Part shown: positions 1 through 8,816 of the stretch, in pieces
Position numbering within the stretch: position 1 is the first letter of the stretch
Layout: each line of letters opens with the position of its first letter
Origin: Bifidobacterium sp. ESL0704
GTDB taxonomy: Bacteria; Actinomycetota; Actinomycetes; Actinomycetales; Bifidobacteriaceae
DNA: 64,000 nucleotides
Reading direction: 5' to 3'
Assembly (NCBI RefSeq): GCF_029392075.1
Contig: NZ_CP113929.1
Location: forward strand, 682,001 to 746,000
Notes under the pieces: generated by a model
Databases searched by the model: none
Told to the model about the DNA's origin: nothing
The model's input: only the letters and a program-made list of their open reading frames with translations
Position numbers and translations under genes: made by a program

Positions 1-1
1 G

Positions 2-439
2 TTCGCGAAGAAGTTCGGCGCCACCGACGTGGTCAACTCCTCCAAGGAGGATCCGGTCGCCAAGGTGCGTGAGCTCACCAACGGCGGTGTTGACGAGGCG
101 TTCGAGGCCATCGGCTTCGAGTCGACGATGAAGCAGTGCTGGGATATGCTCGGCGTTGACGGCACCGCGTACTGCATCGGCCTGGCCAAGCCCGACGCAA
201 CCATCAACCTCGAGATTAACCCGGCCGATCTGCTGGTGCACCAGCGCGGCTTCAAGGGTGTCTGGATGGGCTCGACCAACATCAAGCACGACATCCCGAT
301 GTACGCCGACCTTGCCGTCGACGGCAGGCTCAACATGCACGACATCGTCAGCCAGCACATCAACCTCAGCCAGATCGACGAGGCCTACGTCCAGCTCAAG
401 CAAGGCAAGGTCATCCGCTCCGTCATCACCGAGTTCTGA
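2..439 (+). CDS. Zinc-type alcohol dehydrogenase, C-terminal part (truncated by window start)
   Basis: This is the last 145 residues of a medium-chain dehydrogenase/reductase that enters from the left edge. The frame is open from base 2. The segment begins in the nucleotide-binding domain (FGATDVVN, then GGVDEAFEAIG) and runs through the substrate-domain tail (GFKGVWMGST, ending KVIRSVITEF), as in NAD(P)-dependent zinc alcohol dehydrogenases of the AdhP/class III type. The catalytic zinc ligands would lie upstream and cannot be checked. Family membership is confident; the substrate (ethanol, aryl alcohol or a thiol adduct) is not visible. A strong terminator follows directly, so this is the last gene of its transcript. 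Confidence 0.85.
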   Translation, partial: FAKKFGATDVVNSSKEDPVAKVRELTNGGVDEAFEAIGFESTMKQCWDMLGVDGTAYCIGLAKPDATINLEINPADLLVHQRGFKGVWMGSTNIKHDIPMYADLAVDGRLNMHDIVSQHINLSQIDEAYVQLKQGKVIRSVITEF

Positions 440-461
440 TCGCTCGGTTTCGATGTGAATA

Positions 462-500
462 AATGGGGATTGAACCTTTTTTGGAGGTTCAATCCCCATT
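462..500. terminator. Bidirectional rho-independent terminator
   Basis: A perfect 16-bp inverted repeat (462-477 and 485-500) with a 7-base loop lies between the convergent alcohol dehydrogenase and the DUF262 gene. T-rich and A-rich flanks allow termination on either strand. It also marks the left edge of the AT-richer restriction island. Confidence 0.85.
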
Positions 501-504
501 GTTG

Positions 505-2406
505 TTAGCGTAAGTTGTCAAAATCGTAATAGTTGACAATGAAATCGGTCAATATCTTTGTGCGACGCTCAATATCGGCAATCGTCCATTGCGTTTTGGT
601 TTCTATGGTTTCAATGGATTCATCGGGGATACTGGCATTGAGCCGCATCGGCTGTCGAAGACCGACAAAATGTCCATTATCGCTGAAATCGCGTTTCGAC
701 TTTTTATATGACAGAGTTCCCGTGGTGTAAGGTTCCTCAGTGTTGACGAATGGTAATTGACCGAGGTCGGCATTATAAGGCGTCAGGGTAAGATTGCCGA
801 GTTTATGAGTATGCTCATCTTGGATTTTGTCAGCGTCTTTGGGGGAGTCTGGACTGATTGCGTCCTTCCAATAATCCGGCAAGGTCCCTTCAGGCAAGAT
901 ATGTTCGATGGTCCATTTGGGTTTCCCGTTGTCGTCTTGTAGTGAGTCGAGATCCTCTTCGCGGCCTTTGTCGAAAATCGTAGGTCCGGAAAGGTTTCTT
1001 TCCAATGATGTCAGTAAGAAACGTGTTGTTCTAGGATTCTTTTCATAAATGTCGGCGGAAAGCAGAGAGTTTCTGAATTCCTCGGTGCCTACGCTAAGAT
1101 TTTTTAGTCGTTGAATAATGAATTGAATGAGGTCAGAACCTTTAAGCTGCTGGTTGTTAATTGACCGTACAATATCCAACATTGTTGAACGAATGCCTGA
1201 TGCCTTCGGCAGCAGAGTGACATTTCTGCGTACATAAAAATAAATAAGTGCATCTATGACAGTGCTGAGTTGTGCCTCATCGAGATGTAATTCCTCATAA
1301 CGATATAAGACAAAGAGTAATAGGGGATACGCCTGTGAGGGCTCGAGCCGGTGGAGTGATTGTAGTTTCTTACCGATACGAGAGCCATCGTCTGGTGCAC
1401 TGGGCATGCAGGCTATTTGCGAGAAGAGGGAAGCACGGTCAATGAGTTGTTTAAGATAATCGATGCCTTGCTCATAGCGGGGTCGGATGATTCGTTGATA
1501 TTGTCCCAGCGCTTTGCTCTTGGTTGTTGATGTCGTGTTGGTACCTTCAAAAGCATCGTAATTATTCAGCAGGAATTGAGTGGCTGAACCGATGTTCACG
1601 TCATTGTTCTTGTCATGGAAGAAACTCGTGAGCAGATTCCATTTGCTTAATGTCTCATTGATGTCATCCCCATGGTTTTTCGCGGCTCCAAGGAACTCTC
1701 CTTTAAGCAAGTCGACCAACGTTAGAGGAAGTCCCTTTGAATTAAGCGATGAGAACACCATGAACGCGTCAGATAAGGAAATAACTTTGATTTGTAATAT
1801 TTTAATATTGAGTAATTTGTCGTAAAACTCTTTTATCTCCGACGTGGTACTGAGCTCATCGGCAATGAGTGAACGGATAAAGTTATAACGTTTGGTAAAT
1901 CGAAGCCGTCCGGATGCTTGAGGCTTATGGCCATTTAAAGCGCTGAGGAGATCATCGTAGATTTGTCTGTCGCTATCCAATGGAACGATTCGGGATGAAT
2001 CGGAGTTCCCAGTGAGGAGCATGCGACGGATGTCGCCTCTCATCTCACCTATGGAAAGAAGGTCTGAGCGAGTTAAGACATCAGATTCCTTATCCTCGTC
2101 ATCTGACCATTCCGTTAGTTGTTGCCATATAGCAAGAAGCAGTAAAGATAAGGTAATTAGACGTTGCTGTCCGTCTATTACATCCAGATTGTTTTCTTCG
2201 CTGTTGGGTTGAGGCTCTTGATGTTGTGTAACTAAGAGATTGCCTACATAATATCCAGAAGGTTCGTTGTTGATATCTAGGAATAGTTGACGAATTTGCT
2301 CATCGTTCCAAGAATAATTACGTTGGTAGTCCGGAATGAAATAACGAACTCCTTCGGTAATGGGTAACAGCTTGTACAGCTCTTCCGGATGTGAATCGAT
2401 ATCCAT
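505..2406 (-). CDS. DUF262/DUF1524 protein (GmrSD-like type IV restriction family)
   Basis: A 633-aa protein with the two-domain plan of single-chain GmrSD-type enzymes, which cut modified (for example glucosylated hydroxymethylcytosine) phage DNA using NTP. The N-terminal DUF262 domain shows IPDYQRNYSW (24-33) and the DGQQR motif (78-82). The C-terminal DUF1524 HNH-type nuclease domain shows EHILP (501-505) and HKLGNLTL (about 534-541) with a downstream YKKSK. Both active centres look intact. The ATG has AAAGG about 8 bases upstream. The gene is clearly AT-richer than the rest of the window (sampled lines near 40% GC), which suggests acquisition by transfer. It is divergent from a methyltransferase-endonuclease pair, so a defence role is likely. 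Which modification it recognises cannot be read from the sequence. Confidence 0.85.
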   Translation of the reverse strand: MDIDSHPEELYKLLPITEGVRYFIPDYQRNYSWNDEQIRQLFLDINNEPSGYYVGNLLVTQHQEPQPNSEENNLDVIDGQQRLITLSLLLLAIWQQLTEWSDDEDKESDVLTRSDLLSIGEMRGDIRRMLLTGNSDSSRIVPLDSDRQIYDDLLSALNGHKPQASGRLRFTKRYNFIRSLIADELSTTSEIKEFYDKLLNIKILQIKVISLSDAFMVFSSLNSKGLPLTLVDLLKGEFLGAAKNHGDDINETLSKWNLLTSFFHDKNNDVNIGSATQFLLNNYDAFEGTNTTSTTKSKALGQYQRIIRPRYEQGIDYLKQLIDRASLFSQIACMPSAPDDGSRIGKKLQSLHRLEPSQAYPLLLFVLYRYEELHLDEAQLSTVIDALIYFYVRRNVTLLPKASGIRSTMLDIVRSINNQQLKGSDLIQFIIQRLKNLSVGTEEFRNSLLSADIYEKNPRTTRFLLTSLERNLSGPTIFDKGREEDLDSLQDDNGKPKWTIEHILPEGTLPDYWKDAISPDSPKDADKIQDEHTHKLGNLTLTPYNADLGQLPFVNTEEPYTTGTLSYKKSKRDFSDNGHFVGLRQPMRLNASIPDESIETIETKTQWTIADIERRTKILTDFIVNYYDFDNLR

Positions 2407-2449
2407 AGCGTAGACCTTTCTGCGACTATTGAGGTATGGCTATCTTTAT

Positions 2450-2531
2450 GATCTCTCGAATTTATGATCAAAACGCCGAATTGTTCAAAATGTCATTCAT
2501 CTCCTGTTTCAGATCGTCTGGGCGATAGATC
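2450..2531. promoter_or_regulatory. Cluster of four GATC sites in the divergent promoter region
   Basis: GATC occurs at 2450-2453, 2466-2469, 2512-2515 and 2528-2531, four times in 82 bases, in the 137-bp gap between the DUF262 gene and the methyltransferase start. Because the neighbouring endonuclease is of the Sau3AI type (GATC), these may be methylation-sensitive control sites for the restriction genes. The sites are visible; the regulatory role is inference. Confidence 0.4.
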
Positions 2532-2543
2532 ATTATCGAATCT

Positions 2544-3843
2544 ATGTCGAAGCGAACCACGAATGATACCCATGAGCGGATTACGGTAGCCGAGCTGTTC
2601 GCCGGAGTCGGCGGTTTTCGGCTTGGTCTCGAGGGATATCCGGACACTGATGAACTCGGCAAGGGCTTGCCTGCGGCAGGGCCATACCAAACGATTTGGG
2701 CGAATCAGTGGGAACCGCAGGGCAGCGTAGCCAAGCAGTTCGCATGGCGCTGCTATGAGCGACGTTTCGGCGAGGGCAGCTGTGTCAACGAAGACATTGA
2801 AAAAGTGCTTGACCAATATGAGGCTGGAACTCTTGATATTCCTGACTGCGACATGGTGGTGGGCGGGTTCCCGTGCCAGGATTATTCCGTGGCGAAACCA
2901 CTGTCGAAAGCGGGAGGCATCGAAGGCAAGAAAGGCGTGCTCTGGTGGCAGATCTATCGTTTTCTGCAATTGAAGAGTCCGCGCTATGTCATGTTCGAGA
3001 ACGTGGACCGGCTGCTGAAGTCGCCGGCTTCCCAGCGTGGGCGTGATTTTGCCATTATCCTTTCTTGCCTGAATGCCCGTGGATATTCGGTTGAATGGCG
3101 CGTGATTAATGCGGCCGATTATGGGATGCCACAACGTCGCCGGCGTGTGTATATCTATGGCCAGTTGAATGCCGATAATTGGGATTTGTCTGAACGGGTC
3201 AGTGCGTCAGGTGTGATGGCGCGGGCGTTCCCTATCGACGAAAATGAAGCGGGGGGGGGGGTATAGAAGCCTGGCTTCTGACCCATACGTTGTCAGTCAG
3301 GAATTCGGCATTGGCGACAAGACCTCGTTCTTCGCCAATGCGGGCGCAATGCAGGCCGGACGGGTGTTTACCTGTGCAGTAACGCCTGCATATGACGGAC
3401 CGTATCAGACTCTTGCCAACATTCGCGTGGATGATGACGAAGTGCCTGACCAATACTTCATCGATCCAAAAAGCCTCGATAAGTGGGAGTATCTTAAGGG
3501 CGCCAAAAAAGAACAGCGCACTTCTTCTTCCGGGTACCAATATGTCTATTCCGAAGGTGGCATGGCGTTCCCGGATAGCATCGACAAGCCCGCGAGAACG
3601 ATTCTGACCAGTGAAGGTGGCTCCGGGGCCAATCGAATGAAGCATGTCATTCGTGCGCAGGATGGTCGGTTGCGACGCTTGGTGCCCGACGAACTCGACC
3701 AGATTCAGATGTTTCCCAAAGGCTGGACGAACACTGGTATGACAGACGGGCATCGGGCGTTTTGCATGGGCAACGCCTTGGTGGTCGGTATTCCACACCG
3801 CATAGGTGAGGTCATCGCGCAGGATATTCGGAGCATGCGATGA
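2544..3843 (+). pseudogene. C5-cytosine DNA methyltransferase, frame broken at a G11 tract (possibly phase-variable)
   Basis: Read across one base deletion in the G run at 3251-3261, this is a 432-aa Dcm-type cytosine-5 methyltransferase. The first frame (2544-3266, 240 aa) has motif I FAGVGG (19-24), catalytic PCQ with C111, motif VI ENV (152-154) and motif VIII QRRRR (197-201), then stops after GGGV. The second frame (3244-3843, 199 aa, with its own ATG at 3244) holds the target-recognition region, RRLVPDELDQIQMFP, and motif X GNALVVGIP. With G10 the halves join; with G11 they do not. The possibilities are a phase-OFF allele, a sequencing error in the homopolymer, or a natural two-subunit enzyme as described for M.AquI and M.EcoHK31I. 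Its stop overlaps the endonuclease start (ATGA, 3840-3843). No clear Shine-Dalgarno precedes 2544. Confidence 0.85.
3251..3261. repeat. Poly-G tract (11 G) inside the methyltransferase gene
   Basis: Eleven consecutive G lie between motif VIII and the target-recognition region. Such runs are classic slipped-strand hot spots. One base fewer restores the full-length frame. Confidence 0.95.
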
Positions 3844-5315
3844 GTGTTGTCACGTACGATGATGTACGGCAGAGTGACTCGGTCGATCACGCGTTTGCCA
3901 GTATCGATCAGGTTTTAAGCCTGCTCAATAACGTGCAGGGAAGAAGTTTTCGCCAAATTGATATCACCGGGCGTGGCGCTGCGTCCGGCAACAAGGGCTC
4001 GCTGGGCCAGATCGTCGAGGAATCGGTATTGGGGTACGCTATCAATTCCGATCCGAATCCGGACATCGTGGCCGGTGGCAAAAGCTACGAACTCAAAGTG
4101 ACACCGTTGCGCCATTCCAAAAGACGAGATGAACGGGTGGTGGCCAAGGAACGGTTGGTGCTCGACATCATCAATTACATGCGGTTGCCGGAAGAGACAT
4201 TTGGAACATCGAGGTTCTGGAACAAGTCACGTCGTATCGTCATCATCTATTATTTTGACGATAGAACCGATAAGAAGAATCAGTCTCGTTTGGACTGCAA
4301 ACTGTATTGTTCGGTGCTTTTGGACTATGAGGCCAAGGATTTCCTGACCATCAAAGCCGATTGGCAGACCATCCACGACAAAGTCACCGAAGGCCATGCC
4401 GATACGTTGAGTGAGGCGGACACCAATTATTTGGCGGCATGTACGAAAGGTGCCAGTGCCGCTACCGTTCGAGATGCACCAGCTCCGGATGGGGCATGCG
4501 ACCCAACCATCAAAGCCAAGCAACGCGCGTTCAGTTACAAAGCCTCATATATGAGCACCGTAGCCGAGAAGATTCTTGATAAGGGCGCCATGCCAACTCT
4601 ACCAATGTCGGCCGAGCAGACACTGGAGCAGTACATCGGTGAAAGTTTCGACCATTATGTCGCACATCCGGTTTCTTCGATTGCTGAAGAATTGGCGATG
4701 CCGCAGGATGCTAGCAAGGCCAAGCAGTTCACTTCGATGCTGACGCTAAGAATGTTGGGTTCCGGAGGCCACTCTATTGAGCAGGTAGAGCAGTTTCGTA
4801 AGGCCCATGTCAATCAAGTGAAAACGGCCACGTTATATGAGCAGGGTCGCCCGAAAGAGCACATGTCCTTTCGGCAAATCTCACAAGAGGAGTGGAACCA
4901 GCTTGCTGACCCCTCAGTAGAATTCCATGATTCGTTCCTCTATCGTTTTTTTGAGGAGAACAGGTTTCTGTTTTCGGTGTTTCAGGCGAGTGGTGCGAAA
5001 CGGCAGGATTCTTCGCGACTTACTGACGTTTTTGAAGGAGGTTTTCTGTGGAACATGCCCGAGGCCGATATAGAACGCTATGTATATCCGGCTTGGGCTG
5101 TGGTACATCGACTTTTAGTCAACGGCGAATCGATTCACTATGGCAGGGGAACGAATTTACTGCCGGGAGCCTCATTCAATCATGTGTTCCATTTCCGATC
5201 CAAGGCTCGTAACGGTAAGGACCAAGTGACACTGCCTAATGGAGAATCCATTACCAAACAGACGTTCTGGTTGGATCGGGACTATGTCGCTAAAATCATT
5301 GAGCTGAAGCTGTGA
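3840..5315 (+). CDS. Sau3AI/MutH-family type II restriction endonuclease
   Basis: A 491-aa protein. The N-terminal nuclease domain (about residues 30-200) carries the MutH/Sau3AI pattern: D75 followed by E84-x-K86 in the segment from DIVAGG to YELKV, after the conserved KGSLGQIVEE. The C-terminal half resembles the second, catalytically inactive MutH-like domain of Sau3AI and ends with the TFWLDRDYV strand. Sau3AI cuts GATC and is paired with a C5 methyltransferase, exactly the arrangement here. The start overlaps the methyltransferase stop by 4 bases, so translation is probably coupled to it. If the methyltransferase frame is off, ribosomes would stop 570 bases upstream, which should lower endonuclease output. 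GATC specificity is inferred from the family only. Confidence 0.88.
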   Translation: MSVVTYDDVRQSDSVDHAFASIDQVLSLLNNVQGRSFRQIDITGRGAASGNKGSLGQIVEESVLGYAINSDPNPDIVAGGKSYELKVTPLRHSKRRDERVVAKERLVLDIINYMRLPEETFGTSRFWNKSRRIVIIYYFDDRTDKKNQSRLDCKLYCSVLLDYEAKDFLTIKADWQTIHDKVTEGHADTLSEADTNYLAACTKGASAATVRDAPAPDGACDPTIKAKQRAFSYKASYMSTVAEKILDKGAMPTLPMSAEQTLEQYIGESFDHYVAHPVSSIAEELAMPQDASKAKQFTSMLTLRMLGSGGHSIEQVEQFRKAHVNQVKTATLYEQGRPKEHMSFRQISQEEWNQLADPSVEFHDSFLYRFFEENRFLFSVFQASGAKRQDSSRLTDVFEGGFLWNMPEADIERYVYPAWAVVHRLLVNGESIHYGRGTNLLPGASFNHVFHFRSKARNGKDQVTLPNGESITKQTFWLDRDYVAKIIELKL

Positions 5316-5400
5316 CGTTTGTATTGGCTGATGCATAAAAGCCTTCAGAAGCCGAACGTAGATTTCCATGTAAAATTTTGACTTAGCGTAAAATTGACGT

Positions 5401-5469
5401 AAGTTGAAAAATACTTTTTAACTTGGTAGAAAAATGCGGTAAGTTAAAAAATGATTTTCAACTTACCGC
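5401..5469. terminator. Two tandem hairpins between convergent genes
   Basis: Hairpin one is 5401-5424 (aagtt/aactt arms with A and T runs). Hairpin two has arms 5436-5445 and 5460-5469, extended by AAAA/TTTT to a 4-base loop. Both carry related taagtt-A-run arms. They separate the convergent endonuclease and oxidoreductase genes, fit bidirectional termination, and mark the right edge of the restriction island. Confidence 0.65.
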
Positions 5470-5500
5470 GACTTATTGCACTGATGTCAACCGGGCCTAT

Positions 5501-6556
5501 TTACTCGAACGGGTACTTGAGGCCCCACTTGCTACGAATCTGGTCCATGAGCTTCATGATGCGTAGGGTGTCGGCGTGCGGCATTTCCTCGCATTCGGTT
5601 TTGCCGTCGAGGATGGCGTTGGCGGCGCTCGCGACCTCGTACTCGTAGCCGGTCAGTTCGGCGGGCACATCGACGTGGCGGGTGGGCTTGTGGTCGAGGT
5701 CGTAGAGGTCGATGCCCTCGATGTTGTTGATGTTCTGGCAGACCATGTAGCCCTTCGTACCCCAGATGGCCCCTGAGCGATCGGAGGCGCACATCATCGA
5801 GGCGGTGGCCGTGGCCATCACCCCGTCGTCATAGTGCAAGGCGATGGAATCGGTGGCGTCCACGCCGGTTTCGTAAGCAACCATGGAAGTGTCGATGTCG
5901 GCAACAGTGCGCTCGCTGGTGTCCGCGCCTAGCGCCATGTCGAAGAAGTTCAGCGGATAGACCCCGACATCGAGCAGCGCGCCGCCGGCCATGGCCGGGT
6001 CGGTCATGCGGGCCTTGTGCGTGGTGGGGTAGCAGAGGTTGGCCGTGGCGGCCTTGACCTCGCCGATCTCGCCGGACTTGATGATGTCGGCCACGAGTGC
6101 GCGCGAAGGCATGTAGCGAGTCCAAATAGCCTCGGTGCAGAGCAGTCCGGTCTCCTTGGCGGTCTCAAGCAGTTCCTGCGCCTGTGTTGTATTGGCGGTG
6201 AATGATTTTTCCACCAGAATATTCTTACCGGCCTTGAGGCACGCGATGCCCTGTTCGGCATGCAGCGCGTGCGGTGTGGCGATATAGACGAGGTCGACCT
6301 TCGGGTCGGCCAACAGCTCGTCGTAGGAACCGTAGGAGACATCGAACCCATACTTCTGCGCGAAATCAGCGGCACGGTCCGCGTCGCGCGCGGCGACCGC
6401 GTAAGGCTCGACCAATGTGCTGTAGCGCGGGTCGCCGGCCATCTGAACCAGCGTGTCGGCCATGGAGTGTGCGATTCTGCCAGCTCCCAGAATCGCGACG
6501 TTGACCTTGAGTCCTTTTTCTTCCGCTTCGGCGCGGTTACCGTTCAATCTGCTCAT
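5501..6556 (-). CDS. Gfo/Idh/MocA-family NAD(P)-dependent oxidoreductase
   Basis: A 351-aa Rossmann-fold oxidoreductase. The nucleotide-binding motif is VAILGAGRIAHSMADTL near the N-terminus. The family catalytic block appears as ILVEKSFTANT (EKS for the common EKP), and the C-terminal alpha/beta domain follows (GGALLDVGVYPL). Members oxidise or reduce sugar derivatives, inositols or diols; the substrate is not visible. An upstream in-frame ATG at 6574 exists, but the ATG at 6556 has GAGAGGA 5 bases before it and is preferred. The gene stands alone, separated from the next minus-strand gene by a hairpin. Confidence 0.85.
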   Translation of the reverse strand: MSRLNGNRAEAEEKGLKVNVAILGAGRIAHSMADTLVQMAGDPRYSTLVEPYAVAARDADRAADFAQKYGFDVSYGSYDELLADPKVDLVYIATPHALHAEQGIACLKAGKNILVEKSFTANTTQAQELLETAKETGLLCTEAIWTRYMPSRALVADIIKSGEIGEVKAATANLCYPTTHKARMTDPAMAGGALLDVGVYPLNFFDMALGADTSERTVADIDTSMVAYETGVDATDSIALHYDDGVMATATASMMCASDRSGAIWGTKGYMVCQNINNIEGIDLYDLDHKPTRHVDVPAELTGYEYEVASAANAILDGKTECEEMPHADTLRIMKLMDQIRSKWGLKYPFE

Positions 6557-6854
6557 GGGAGTCCTCTCGTACATGGAATTGATAGGTGATGTCCCTATTC
6601 TAGAGCCAGGTGCTCCGTAACGCTCAATTGGGCGATGATGCCGGAAGCGGGATTCGTCAAAAGTATCTGAAGGTGAGGCAATGGTTTTTGTCGAATTCTC
6701 GATTCAGGAGTTGGCGCCGTTCGTAGCGGTTTACGGCAATGAAGCCGTACAGAGTACTGCAGAATAACGATATTGCGGAGTAATAATATTACGGAATAGT
6801 CGTATTGCAACGTAAGTTATTAGAACCGACGTATCGCGTATCGGTATATAGAAA

Positions 6855-6908
6855 ATTCGCGGTACGCCGCATCAATCAGAATCGATTGAGATGTGGCGTA
6901 CCGCGAAT
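6855..6908 (-). terminator. Long hairpin downstream of the BASS transporter gene
   Basis: Arms 6855-6868 and 6895-6908 pair perfectly over 14 bp and extend inward by about 7 more pairs with a 2-base bulge. On the minus strand a short T run follows, so it fits a terminator for the transporter gene ending at 6965. The remaining bases 6575-6854 show no gene and presumably hold the oxidoreductase promoter. Confidence 0.65.
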
Positions 6909-6964
6909 GGATATATGCGATGGCGTAAATCTATTGTGCCATCAACAGCGATACGACAGGGCTT

Positions 6965-7978
6965 TCACTGAGCGTCGGCGACAGTCGCTTCAGTCTCGGT
7001 ATCGTCGGCCGCAACCAGACCTTTCTTCTCATCGTGGCGGCGCCACCAGGAGGAGAGCACCGAGCCGGAGATGTTGTGCCAGACGCTGAAGAACGTCGAC
7101 GGAATCGCGGTGATCGGGGCGGTGGCGAACGAGGTCAGCGCCAGCGTGGCGCCAAGGCCGGAGTCCTGCATGCCGACTTCGAAGGTGATGGCCTTTTGCT
7201 GCGCGTAGCCGAAGCCTTTCGGATAGATCTTGTACATGACCTTGGAGAAGCCGAAGCCGAGCCCATAGCCGCAAAGGTTGTGCAGGATGACCACCGGGAT
7301 GGCCAGCGCGGTGGCCGTGCTGAAGAGGCCGGCGTGGTTGGCTGCGACGACGATGCCGATGATCAAGAGGATCGCGGTCTGCGAGATGATCGGTAGCACG
7401 TCGGTGACCTTGGAGATCTTGTCCTTGAAGATGGTGTGGCAGATGACGCCGAGCGCGACGGGGATGAGCACCACCTTGACGGCGGTCAGGAAAAGCGACT
7501 GCCAGGGAATCGCCACATACTTCGAGGCGAGCAGCTGCATCAGCAGCGGAATCATGAACGGCGCGAGCAGGGTGGAAAGCAGGCCGATGGAGACGTCGAG
7601 TGCTACGTCGCCGCGGGCGAGGAAGCTCATCACGTTCGACGAGGTTCCCGACGGGCAGCAGCCCACGAGGATGACGCCGACAGCGAGCGGTCCGTCGAGG
7701 TGGAAGATGGCGCAAAGGGCGACGGCGATAAGCGGCATGATGACGTAATGAGCCACGGTGCCCACGATGACCATCAGCGGCTGCCTCAGAATTCGTGCGA
7801 AATCCTCAAGCGAAAGCGTCAGGCCCATGCCGAACAGCACGATGCCTAAGAGCCAGCTGGTATCATGCTTGGCCCATTCGCTGGTCTGCGGGACGAAGTA
7901 GTTGAACACCGCCCAGACAATGACGATCAGCGTGAACCATTTGGTGATCCAATCCGCTACCTTTTTTACCTTTTCCAT
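6965..7978 (-). CDS. Bile acid:sodium symporter (BASS) family transporter
   Basis: A 337-aa integral membrane protein with about nine to ten hydrophobic helices. Family motifs are GCCPSGTSSNVMSFLARGD and, later, EVGMQDSGLGATLA, which in BASS proteins line the sodium and substrate crossover. Bacterial members take up organic acids and pantothenate-pathway intermediates as well as bile acids, so bile acid transport should not be assumed. The C-terminus ends in a short acidic tail after WWRRHDEKKG. It is a single-gene unit. The 273 bases between it and vsr contain no further gene and must hold both divergent promoters. Confidence 0.87.
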   Translation of the reverse strand: MEKVKKVADWITKWFTLIVIVWAVFNYFVPQTSEWAKHDTSWLLGIVLFGMGLTLSLEDFARILRQPLMVIVGTVAHYVIMPLIAVALCAIFHLDGPLAVGVILVGCCPSGTSSNVMSFLARGDVALDVSIGLLSTLLAPFMIPLLMQLLASKYVAIPWQSLFLTAVKVVLIPVALGVICHTIFKDKISKVTDVLPIISQTAILLIIGIVVAANHAGLFSTATALAIPVVILHNLCGYGLGFGFSKVMYKIYPKGFGYAQQKAITFEVGMQDSGLGATLALTSFATAPITAIPSTFFSVWHNISGSVLSSWWRRHDEKKGLVAADDTETEATVADAQ

Positions 7979-8251
7979 CTTCTTTCAACCTCTTTCCCTG
8001 TTTTCGGGTATGCGAGCCATGCTAGGGAGAAGTTTTCTGGATTGGCCGATTCGTCTCAAAAATAAGGATTACTGTTTCATATACTGGTCATCCGATTGGG
8101 CAATAGCGATACTATCGTCTGAATAATTGAAAGTTCATCGGTCGGCTGTCGCTGTCGGATAGTCTTGTTCGCTGATTGGCGAGTAAACGTCGGTAACGAT
8201 TCATTGTCGATTTTCGGATGAATTGTCTCGTATTGAAAGTGAAATGGAGGG

Positions 8252-8704
8252 GTGACGCGTCAATCGAAAGTTCCGGAAAAATACGAGCGAGGCACCCGCA
8301 GCTATACGATGTCGCATATCCGCGGCAAAAACACGAAAATCGAAGTGCTGGTCCGCTCCTATCTCTTCCGTCGTGGGTTGCGTTTCCGCAAGAACGACAA
8401 GCGTTATCCGGGTCATCCGGATGTGGTGCTGCCCAAGTGGCATACGATCGTCTTCGTCAACGGCTGCTTCTGGCATATGCATTCCGGCTGCACGAAATTC
8501 TCGATGCCGAAGTCCAATGTCGAGTTCTGGACGGCGAAGCTGGTGCGCAATCACGACCGTGACATCCGCCAGCGCGCCGAGCTTGAGGCGGCCGGCTGGA
8601 AGGTTCTCGTTGTCTGGGAATGTGAGCTGACGAAGGCACGCCGTGAGGAGACGCTGGAGCGTTTGTACCTTGAGATAGTCGGCGGAGATGCGCCCGCCCG
8701 CTGA
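8252..8704 (+). CDS. vsr: Very short patch repair endonuclease (Vsr)
   Basis: A 150-aa Vsr homologue. Vsr nicks 5' of the T in T:G mismatches produced by deamination of 5-methylcytosine. Visible blocks are TRSYTMSHIRGKNTKIE (N-terminal signature), GHPDVVLP with catalytic D57, GCFWHMH with H75 and H77 (H69 and H71 in the E. coli enzyme), and VLVVWECEL. The first start is GTG 8252, with GGAGG very close upstream. The next ATG (8309) would remove part of the signature, so GTG is kept although its spacing is poor. The likely partner is the C5 methyltransferase 4.4 kb away. A large palindromic repeat array follows about 110 bases downstream. Confidence 0.92.
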   Translation: MTRQSKVPEKYERGTRSYTMSHIRGKNTKIEVLVRSYLFRRGLRFRKNDKRYPGHPDVVLPKWHTIVFVNGCFWHMHSGCTKFSMPKSNVEFWTAKLVRNHDRDIRQRAELEAAGWKVLVVWECELTKARREETLERLYLEIVGGDAPAR

Positions 8705-8816
8705 GCGCGTTGCCCTGAGTCTGATATGGCTGTGATGCTTGTCGAAATGCGTCATATGCGTGGGCAAGCTTCCGCTCAACTGGAGAAGTGGAGGCTTGTG
8801 GAGTTCCAGTTCGCCA

